Part shown: one piece after another, positions 51,191 to 58,852 of the stretch | How positions within the stretch are numbered: the first letter of the stretch is position 1 | Layout: each line of letters begins with the position of its first letter | Assembly (NCBI RefSeq): GCF_014197035.1 | Contig: NZ_JACIEU010000028.1 | Span: 1-58,852, forward strand | DNA: 58,852 nt | Reading direction: 5' to 3' | Source of the DNA: Sphingobium scionense | GTDB taxonomy: Bacteria > Pseudomonadota > Alphaproteobacteria > Sphingomonadales > Sphingomonadaceae | Made by a program: the position numbers and the translations under genes | The notes under the pieces: model-generated | The model's database searches: none | Told to the model about the DNA's origin: nothing | Seen by the model: the letters and a program-made list of their open reading frames with translations, nothing else

Positions 51191-51744
51191 CGCGATATGT
51201 GGCGCAGTCAGGTGATGTGATCTTGAAGGGCGTCGCAAGCGTCGTCCTGCTTCTTGGCGCGGAGCTCGCGCTGGCGTCAGCGCCTGGCGATATAGTGCCG
51301 CAGGGGAACGCGCTGCCGCCCGCAACCTGGCAGGAAAGAAACCATCCCGATATGCCAACCCTGCCGCAGTGCGATCTGGACGGCGCGCGGGCTGTGTACA
51401 AAATGGCCGAGCTTCCGGAAACTGTGTCCTCCGAGATCGCTAGGGTCTTCGCCTCTGGTGGAATCTCTGAAGCAGACGGCCCCTTCAACAGTACGGATTT
51501 TGTTGATGGTCCGGTGCCACGGCGACGCTTCCTTCGCGGCTATCGTTCGGGAGATTACTGGATCATATGGTTCGAAGTCGGCGGAAACGCGGGCGGTCCG
51601 CGAACTATCGCTCTACGTCGTTTCATCCGCGCCCCTGCGTCCTCGCCGGCATTCCAGGCCAGGCCTGGAACGATCTTCGCCGGGGACCTGTGCGCCGCCT
51701 CGAAGGCGATCCTGGCCGGGGTCGTTTCTGCCAACGGCGGCTGA
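51187..51744 (+). CDS. Exported hypothetical protein
   Basis: 185 aa from a GTG overlapping the MFS stop. Signal peptide about 1-31 (VVLLLGAELALASA). The mature part has LPQCDLDGARAVYKMAELP and FLRGYRSGDYWIIWFEVGGNAGGPRTIALRRF, a beta-rich domain. Not recognised. Its end is convergent with the DksA-like gene. Confidence 0.6.
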   Translation: MTRYVAQSGDVILKGVASVVLLLGAELALASAPGDIVPQGNALPPATWQERNHPDMPTLPQCDLDGARAVYKMAELPETVSSEIARVFASGGISEADGPFNSTDFVDGPVPRRRFLRGYRSGDYWIIWFEVGGNAGGPRTIALRRFIRAPASSPAFQARPGTIFAGDLCAASKAILAGVVSANGG

Positions 51745-51763
51745 TATTCCTTTGGCGTGACGC

Positions 51764-52189
51764 TTATCCCTCGCGCGAGACTTTCTCTCGGCGCTCATGC
51801 TTTTCCTGGGCTTCGAGCGTCATCGACGCGATGGGCCGGGCCTCGAGGCGGCGTAGCGAGATGGGTTCGCCGGTCACTTCGCAATATCCATATTCGCCTT
51901 CCTCGATCCTCCTGAGCGCAGCGTCGATCTTCGCGATGACCTTGCGCTGGCGATCGCGCGTTCGCAGTTCGATCGACCAATCGGTTTCGTTCGAGGCGCG
52001 GTCATTGAGATCCGGTTCGCCGAGCGACTCCATCTGCAGCACGTTAAGCGTCGATTCTGCCTCGTCCAGGATCTGTCTTTTCCAAGCCAGCAAGCGCTGC
52101 CGGAAATATTCCAGCTGCCGCGGATTCATGAACTCCTCGTCGGTCGAGGGACGATAGTCCGGAGGCAACTGCAAGCCGGCGCTGGTCAT
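51764..52189 (-). CDS. DksA/TraR-family protein
   Basis: 141 aa. A coiled coil (RQLEYFRQRLLAWKRQILDEAESTL) is followed by the TraR/DksA domain with ALRRIEEGEYGYCEVTGEPISLRRLEARPIASMTLEAQEKHE. Only one cysteine remains in the zinc-finger region, a pattern also found in alphaproteobacterial DksA variants. DksA-type proteins bind RNA polymerase in the secondary channel and modulate stringent-response transcription. A small gene overlaps its start by ATGA. Confidence 0.85.
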   Translation of the reverse strand: MTSAGLQLPPDYRPSTDEEFMNPRQLEYFRQRLLAWKRQILDEAESTLNVLQMESLGEPDLNDRASNETDWSIELRTRDRQRKVIAKIDAALRRIEEGEYGYCEVTGEPISLRRLEARPIASMTLEAQEKHERREKVSREG

Positions 52190-52380
52190 GACAATATCTT
52201 CGCCCGCTTATCGGCCTCGTTGATAGCCGTGCGCCGCTCCGTCTCCTGTGCGGCCTGCGCCATTTCTTCCCATCGCTCGGCGCAGCGGACATGCTGCTCA
52301 CGGCGTTGCGGAAGGCTCTCCTGTTCAGCCGCGATGCGTTCCGCCGCGGCGCGTTCATTGTAGAAATTGGGCGTACTCAA
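52186..52380 (-). CDS. Small helical hypothetical protein
   Basis: 64 aa. Almost entirely charged helix (RAAAERIAAEQESLPQRREQH, RWEEMAQAAQETERR). It is upstream of, and overlaps by ATGA, the DksA-like gene. No family is recognised. Confidence 0.55.
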   Translation of the reverse strand: MSTPNFYNERAAAERIAAEQESLPQRREQHVRCAERWEEMAQAAQETERRTAINEADKRAKILS

Positions 52381-52570
52381 CTGTTGAACTCCGGATCCAT
52401 AAGGCCATGCCTGGTTTGGGGAATGCCATGTCCCTTACCGTTAAATATCTGAATTTCGCCTGAGTAGTGCCTTGACCACACAACGCAGCGACCGGCATGC
52501 GATGGCGGTGCGACGATCGCCTGGCCATGCGTGATCGAGGGAATTGATATCGACTTTACTTTGGTGCGAC

Positions 52571-52598
52571 AATGGTCGGGAACGATGCCCCGACCATT
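52571..52598. promoter_or_regulatory. Perfect 10-bp inverted repeat in a gene-free stretch
   Basis: AATGGTCGGG - 8 bp - CCCGACCATT within 52381-52718, a gap of about 340 bp with no supported gene. It could be an operator or a weak bidirectional terminator; no T-tract follows on either strand. Confidence 0.55.
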
Positions 52599-52718
52599 TC
52601 CGACGCAATGGCGGACACGGAGTATTCCATCAGGACTGAGGGAACCGTATCGCCCCTGCGCTTGATGCAACGCGCTATCCAACCGACTATGCATGATATT
52701 TGCAACTCAGCGCGGTCT

Positions 52719-53171
52719 TCAAATCGCAATTGCGCTCAGTGCCAGTGCTTTGGGAAAAAGCAGCAGACATGCAGCCTGGCCCGCCGCATCGCCGATGAGC
52801 TGGTAGGGACCAGCTTCGTCCATAGTATCGTCAAGGAACCAGTTCGCGATAAGGCCGGCAGCCCAGCCCAGCGAGGGCAGAAGCATGACACGCATGACAG
52901 GCGCTACCGCGGTAAGCAGCGCCGGCGTGTCGAAGAAGCCGACAGGTGCGCCCAGCATCCAGGATATGATATGTACCGCGAGAGCCACGGCAGCGAAAAT
53001 CATCTGCGCCGTCAGTACATACTGGACGAAAAGCATCGAATTTTCGTGATAAGCGTAGCGAGCTTGCGCGAACATGGCGGCCTCCCGATCTTTGATCATC
53101 ATATCGTGGCTGCTGCGCTCTTCCAAGCCACGCAGCAGGGAGGCCGCGTCGAACTGGATTGAAAATACCAT
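52719..53171 (-). CDS. Hypothetical membrane protein
   Basis: 150 aa from ATG at 53171 (a GTG at 53198 is in frame; neither has a strong ribosome site). The N-terminal soluble part ends at YAYHENSM. Three hydrophobic segments follow (YVLTAQMIFAAVALAVHIISWM, LLTAVAPVMRVMLLPSLGWAAGLIA, AAGQAACLLLFPKALAL). Not recognised. Confidence 0.5.
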   Translation of the reverse strand: MVFSIQFDAASLLRGLEERSSHDMMIKDREAAMFAQARYAYHENSMLFVQYVLTAQMIFAAVALAVHIISWMLGAPVGFFDTPALLTAVAPVMRVMLLPSLGWAAGLIANWFLDDTMDEAGPYQLIGDAAGQAACLLLFPKALALSAIAI

Positions 53172-53302
53172 CAAAGGACAGAGTTGACGTAGCAGCACGG
53201 TCGCAAAGATTGTCGGACTGCTTCGCGGAGATGTTACAGAACTGATATGATCATCGGAGTGGCGGAAGGTTTAGGATATGTGCGTGATCGAGAAAGCGAA
53301 CT

Positions 53303-53872
53303 ATGGCCATGTTCCAGATCCAGCTTGAAACGAAGCGCCCAAAGGTCGACGTTTTGATCGCAAGCCTGGAAGCTTGGCACATTATCTCTACGCGAACGCG
53401 CAACTGCCTCGGGCGGCTGGATAGGGCGGATGATCCGGCATCGACTGTTACCGGCACCCCAATCGAGAAAATGCGCCTGAGCCATTTATCGCGATGCGAG
53501 CAAGCGGATATATTTCGTCTGCCCAACCTTGACCGGGTTTGCTATTGCGAGATTGCGGCGGTGATGGACCGCTATGGATGGCATTTCCATGATCGCTGGA
53601 CTGGCAAGCCGCAATCGCCGGCGCTGGAGCTCCTGGGACCGTCGCTGGCTCGCTATTTGGAGAGGATTTCGCTGGCAGCGGCAGCGCGCGGAGAAAGATT
53701 TGCACTCGGTGAGGCGATGCTCCGGCTTTATGATGAAGGCCTGAGCGGACCGGAAATTGGCAAGCGATTTGGAATCACCGGGGCTGCCGCCCACGCCGCC
53801 ATTCAGAAGACGCGCCGAACCATGGATATTCGTAGCCGTTTGCCTCTCGCGGCAGCTCCGCCGTCTTTTTGA
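53303..53872 (+). CDS. Helix-turn-helix-type hypothetical protein
   Basis: 189 aa. The C-terminal half has EAMLRLYDEGLSGPEIGKRFGITGAAAHAAIQKTRR, a helix-turn-helix like that of sigma region 4 or a terminase small subunit. The N-terminal half is unrecognised. The gene stands alone. A DNA-binding role is inferred from the C-terminal motif only. Confidence 0.55.
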   Translation: MAMFQIQLETKRPKVDVLIASLEAWHIISTRTRNCLGRLDRADDPASTVTGTPIEKMRLSHLSRCEQADIFRLPNLDRVCYCEIAAVMDRYGWHFHDRWTGKPQSPALELLGPSLARYLERISLAAAARGERFALGEAMLRLYDEGLSGPEIGKRFGITGAAAHAAIQKTRRTMDIRSRLPLAAAPPSF

Positions 53873-54022
53873 AGCGCCTCCGGCGGGGCATCGACGAGAG
53901 GGCGCTGCTATGAAGGACAAGCACTAGGCAGGATATGGAGATCGCTGCTGTTGCACCTTTCTGCGCAATCTACCAATTTCGGCATCCGGTCTCCAGCAGG
54001 GGCACAAATGGGCTCGGAAAAA

Positions 54023-54262
54023 TCAGATCTTTTTGGCTGCTTCAACATAGCGAATGGCGTCTTGCACGGTGTTGATCCCCTCGGCATCCGCGTCAGCGAT
54101 CTCGATGCCGAACTCGTCTTCAAAGGCCATCACTAATTCCACGACATCCAGACTGTCTCCACCCAGATCTTCGAGAAAGCTGGCCTCTGGCGTCACCTGA
54201 TCGGGATAAACCCCCATATGCTCGATGACGATCTTGATTACGCGGTCAGATACTTCGCTCAT
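54023..54262 (-). CDS. Acyl carrier protein
   Basis: 79 aa, acidic, with the phosphopantetheine attachment motif GGDSLDVVE (Ser of DSL), flanked by ITPEASFLEDL-like and FEDEFGIEI sequence. GGAGGG precedes the ATG. No fatty-acid or polyketide enzymes lie nearby, so it is probably a second ACP with a special partner elsewhere. Confidence 0.92.
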   Translation of the reverse strand: MSEVSDRVIKIVIEHMGVYPDQVTPEASFLEDLGGDSLDVVELVMAFEDEFGIEIADADAEGINTVQDAIRYVEAAKKI

Positions 54263-54339
54263 ATGCCCTCCAAATGTGATCCCGATGTAGTTGCGCGCCT
54301 TTTGCCCTCCCCTATTCGTTCCCAGCCACGATCATGTGA

Positions 54340-54648
54340 TCAGCGCTTGCGCACAAATTCCGCGCGCAACACTAGTCCCCTGATGCCATCATATCGACAA
54401 TCGATCTCTTGCGGGTCGCCAGTCAGGCGGATCGATTTGATCACGGTCCCGCGCTTGAGGGTCTGGTTAGCGCCCCTCACGGTCAAATCCTTGGTGAGCG
54501 TAACGCTGTCTCCATCCGTCAGCAAATTGCCGACGGCATCGCGCACCTCGACCTCACCGGTCTCAGCGTTCGGGTGCGCTAGATCGGCAGCGCTCATCCA
54601 TTCGCCGCTCGCCTCATCATAGACGTAGTCGTCACTGTCGTGGATCAT
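54340..54648 (-). CDS. PhnA/YjdM-like C-terminal-domain protein
   Basis: 102 aa. VRDAVGNLLTDGDSVTLTKDLTVRG, TLKRGTVIKSIRLTGDPQEIDCRYDG and LRAEFVRK match the PhnA C-terminal beta domain as I recall it. The N-terminal zinc ribbon of full-length PhnA is replaced by an acidic stretch with no Cys pairs. Its role is unclear. It overlaps the XRE gene by ATGA. Confidence 0.7.
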   Translation of the reverse strand: MIHDSDDYVYDEASGEWMSAADLAHPNAETGEVEVRDAVGNLLTDGDSVTLTKDLTVRGANQTLKRGTVIKSIRLTGDPQEIDCRYDGIRGLVLRAEFVRKR

Positions 54649-54932
54649 TTGCTCGCTTCCTTATCTATCCTGGTCGCGGATGGGGCGATTTCCCGCAGAC
54701 GCACACCGCGTCCCCTACCCTGACTGGGCGCATCTTCGCCGATCAGTTCAACGCCGCCCCGCTCCAAAGCGGAAATGACCCGGACGAGAGTGTCGACGAC
54801 ACCTCGAACCTGTCCATCGGACGCTTCCATCCGCTGGATTGTCGGCAGTGACACGCCTGCCAGCCGGGCCAATTCCTTCTGATCGATCCCGAGCAGGGCA
54901 CGCGCTGCCCTCATCTGCTGTGACGTAATCAT
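54645..54932 (-). CDS. XRE-type helix-turn-helix regulator
   Basis: 95 aa. RAARALLGIDQKELARLAGVSLPTIQRMEAS is a textbook XRE HTH at residues 7-37. It ends with a basic tail. It precedes and overlaps the PhnA-like gene and probably regulates that pair. Confidence 0.85.
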   Translation of the reverse strand: MITSQQMRAARALLGIDQKELARLAGVSLPTIQRMEASDGQVRGVVDTLVRVISALERGGVELIGEDAPSQGRGRGVRLREIAPSATRIDKEASK

Positions 54933-55074
54933 ATGCCCTTATGATGTACAAAACATCATAGTTCAACCTTACCGACGCAATTTGGATGTGCTAAGAATTG
55001 TTTTTTTGATGTGCGAGGTGGCCTTGGCAACGAGTAGCGATTCCGATGGCGGGCCCCTTCCAAGGGGATCGGCC

Positions 55075-55248
55075 ATGGACTTGGCAACAGATAGCGAACC
55101 CGTTCACCGCATGCTCAAGCGGCTCCCGCAATGGCTTCGCGCCGATTTGGCCTCCTCGGACCCTTCGCAGCGAGAGCGGGCAGAAGATGCGTTGTTCGCC
55201 ATGATAACGGCCTGCCTCTTACCGGCAGACCGGCTCAACAATGGATAG
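55075..55248 (+). CDS. Small hypothetical protein (DUF6771-like)
   Basis: 57 aa from ATG at 55075 (AGGGG upstream). MLKRLPQWLRADLASSDPSQRERAEDALFAMI resembles the DUF6771 pattern as I recall it. A longer frame upstream from a TTG has a low-quality start. Followed six bases later by another small gene. Confidence 0.45.
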   Translation: MDLATDSEPVHRMLKRLPQWLRADLASSDPSQRERAEDALFAMITACLLPADRLNNG

Positions 55249-55253
55249 ATCTC

Positions 55254-55472
55254 ATGAAATTGCGACGGCATTTCAGCGGATATCTCGAGCTTCAAAATAT
55301 GAAGTTGCAGGATTTCGTTCGTCGGGGATTGGCCAATCGCTCATTGTCCCTTGAGGATGCGACACGCCTGGCTCGCGTGGAAGCTTTGAACGTAAAGGAA
55401 ATGGCGCGATGGGATAGGGATCTTCGGACCGCCGGCAATGATGCGTCGCCGTCACCGGACGGCAATAGATGA
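55254..55472 (+). CDS. Small hypothetical protein
   Basis: 72 aa from ATG at 55254. KLQDFVRRGLANRSLSLEDATRLARVEALNVKEMARWDRDLR is helical. It overlaps the DUF1275 gene start by ATGA, indicating a shared transcript. Not recognised. Confidence 0.5.
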   Translation: MKLRRHFSGYLELQNMKLQDFVRRGLANRSLSLEDATRLARVEALNVKEMARWDRDLRTAGNDASPSPDGNR

Positions 55473-56134
55473 ACCGGTATGATCGAAAGATATGGGGGCT
55501 GGCAGCATGCTTCGCAGCACTAGCGGGATATGTTGACGCGCTCGGTTTTCTCTATCTCGGCGGCTTCTTTGTATCATTCATGAGCGGCAATTCTACGCGG
55601 CTTGCCGTCGGATTGAGCACTCACTTTTCGGATGCGACCACTGCCGCTGGATTAATAGCCTCGTTCGTGGTCGGCGTGATGCTGGGATCGCTATGTGGCC
55701 GGATCGTACAACGCTCAAGACATAGTGCGCTTATGTATCTCATCGCTGCCATGCTCGTGATCGCAGCGTTGCTTGCAATCATGGGCGCGAACTGGGCAGC
55801 GGCAGCGGCGATGGCCATGGCAATGGGCGCGGAAAATGCACTGTTCGAGCGGGATGGCGAAGTGTAGATCGGGCTCACCTATATGACGGGGACACTGGTC
55901 AAATTCGGGCAGCGGCTGCTTTCCGCCCTCATGGGCGGAGACCGCTTTGGATGGTTGCCCTATCTGATGCTCTGGCTTGGCCTGGTGACAGGTGCGGTCC
56001 TCGGTGCCGCGAGCTATCAGCTTGTTGGACACTACGCGATTTTGGCCGCTGCCGTTGCCGCGCTACTGCTGGCCTTCCGGCTTCATCATCGCCGTGTCGC
56101 GCTTGCGGCGTCGATGACGGGAGTCGGAAAATGA
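55469..56134 (+). pseudogene. DUF1275 (YoaK-type) membrane protein interrupted by an amber codon
   Basis: The frame from 55469 gives LAGYVDALGFLYLGGFFVSFMSGNSTRLAVGL and MGAENALFERDGEV, the DUF1275 signature, then TAG at 55865-55867. The same frame continues with IGLTYMTGTLVKFGQRL, the second family motif, to the stop at 56134. So the coding sequence is complete except for one in-frame stop. It may be a pseudogene, a sequencing error or a readthrough case. Confidence 0.75.
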
Positions 56135-57045
56135 CCGATGCGCCAGCATCTGCTACCGATGTCGATCTTGAATTGCTGCATGACCTGCTCTTCGGCTTGC
56201 GCCTCGAATGTGCAGATTCAGGTTCGAGGGTTCCAGATCGATACAAAACGGCTCAGGACGTCCCGGTCATGCTCGACGCCCCGTTCGGTCCCGCTGGACC
56301 TATGGTGCTTCGCTTTGGTGATGTGCTTTCTCTGCTGTTCGGCTGGTCAACCATTCAGAGCGCTATGAGGCTAAGCAAGCCTGATCATCTCCTATTCGAC
56401 TATACTCGCATGATGATGGGTTTCAGGCTGTTTTCATCCGATCCAACACGGATCGAAATGATTGGGCTGGGTGGCGGGTCGCTCGCCAAAGCCTGCTATC
56501 GCGACCTACCAAATACCGACATAACGGTGATCGAGATCGATCCGCAGGTGATCAGCTTACGGGAGCAATTTCATATACCGCCAGACGATCATCGTTTCCG
56601 CGTAATATGCACCGATGGCGTCGACTATGTGGCCACGGCACCGGAACGCCCGGACGTTCTGCTTATCGACGGCTTCGATAACAAAGGCCTTCCAGCGGCT
56701 CTGAGCGAACAAGCCTTTTATGATAGCTGCCGTGCTCGCCTCGGTTCGCACGGTCTGCTGGTTGCCAACATGTGCGATAACGCCAGAGCATTTCCCACGC
56801 TGGTTCGCCGCATCGCCGCGAGCTTTGATGGACGGGCAATCGCAATCCCCGCCGAACAGCGGGGCAATCGTGTCGTGTTTGCCTGTGCCGACCCCGCCTT
56901 TCCTCCCACCTTTGATGCAGTCCGGCACGCCGCGCAGGATCTGCCATTGCGGGACCCAATTGATTACTCGATAAAGTTGCGACGGATCATGCCAGCTCTG
57001 CGCCGTTGGCAGGCTCTTCACGTATCTCCGGCGAACAGCCTCTGA
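56131..57045 (+). CDS. Spermidine-synthase-like methyltransferase-fold protein
   Basis: 304 aa. The Rossmann motif is MIGLGGGSLAKACYRDLPNTDITVIEIDPQVI, with ICTDGVDYVATAPERPDVLLIDGFD next, as in spermidine synthases and related aminopropyl- or SAM-binding proteins. There is an N-terminal segment of about 60 residues of unknown function. It overlaps the DUF1275 gene by ATGA. Confidence 0.82.
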   Translation: MTDAPASATDVDLELLHDLLFGLRLECADSGSRVPDRYKTAQDVPVMLDAPFGPAGPMVLRFGDVLSLLFGWSTIQSAMRLSKPDHLLFDYTRMMMGFRLFSSDPTRIEMIGLGGGSLAKACYRDLPNTDITVIEIDPQVISLREQFHIPPDDHRFRVICTDGVDYVATAPERPDVLLIDGFDNKGLPAALSEQAFYDSCRARLGSHGLLVANMCDNARAFPTLVRRIAASFDGRAIAIPAEQRGNRVVFACADPAFPPTFDAVRHAAQDLPLRDPIDYSIKLRRIMPALRRWQALHVSPANSL

Positions 57046-57106
57046 TGGCCTCGGAATTTGGTCACACTGTCAGTTAATGTTAGTTTCGCCCGCGAAGGAG
57101 ACCGAT

Positions 57107-58834
<1,728 letters not shown>

Positions 58835-58852
58835 ACACTGGGCGATTATGTG

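Noticed and set aside
54982..55074. Upstream TTG extension of the DUF6771-like gene
   Set aside because: The added residues (hydrophobic, then Ser/Asp/Gly-rich) look non-homologous, and the ATG at 55075 has a better ribosome site.

Overview
The window looks like accessory DNA of a sphingomonad (Sphingobium, Sphingomonas or Novosphingobium relative) within the Alphaproteobacteria. It is GC-rich, carries a sphingomonad-style F-type conjugation operon, and has a lasso-peptide cluster of the FecI/FecR/TonB-receptor/isopeptidase class. It also has a Usg-family gene, DUF6429 and an alphaproteobacterial DksA variant. At the right edge a large serine recombinase runs into the 3' end of an initiator tRNA gene. 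This suggests the end of an integrative (conjugative) element inserted in a chromosome; the other end is outside the window.

Layout. 1-4600: the tail of an IS630-type transposase, an acyl-homoserine-lactone synthase followed by a phytanoyl-CoA-dioxygenase-like enzyme and a MarR-like regulator, a DUF6429 gene, and a divergent AbiE-type toxin-antitoxin pair. 5140-14021: a complete lasso-peptide locus. FecI sigma, FecR anti-sigma, STN-type TonB-dependent receptor and Atxe2-like isopeptidase run rightward; precursor, B (leader peptidase) and C (cyclase) run leftward. The precursor, 13887-14021, is 44 codons. It predicts a 21-residue lasso peptide closed between Gly1 and Asp8. Upstream, XRE and GntR regulators (14193-15236) share with the precursor promoter a perfect palindrome, TGCTTTCA-N3-TGAAAGCA.

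15802-38287: a control region with 16-bp repeats (15901-15953) opens a 22-kb F-type T4SS operon: DsbC-like protein, pilin candidate, TraL-E-K-B-V-C, four small membrane proteins, TraW-U, two TraN-like proteins, TrbC, an S26 peptidase, TraF, a second thioredoxin-like protein, TraH and TraG. Most neighbours overlap by ATGA, so expression is probably translationally coupled. No relaxase or coupling protein lies in the window.

38290-41397: small proteins, HU, a decayed MFS gene and a DyP peroxidase. 41726-46392: a heat-shock island with two Hsp20 proteins, Usg and companions, and GroES/GroEL. Its two promoters share one RpoH-like element, and groES also has a CIRCE operator. 46639-51744: a tightly overlapped operon of unknown function, with two paralogous small proteins flanking a P-loop ATPase, a bactofilin-like protein, exported proteins and an MFS carrier. 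51764-57045: DksA-like, acyl carrier, XRE/PhnA-like, DUF1275 (amber-interrupted) and spermidine-synthase-like genes. 57107-58834: recombinase and tRNA-fMet.

All functions are assigned by reading motifs and synteny by eye; no database search was run.
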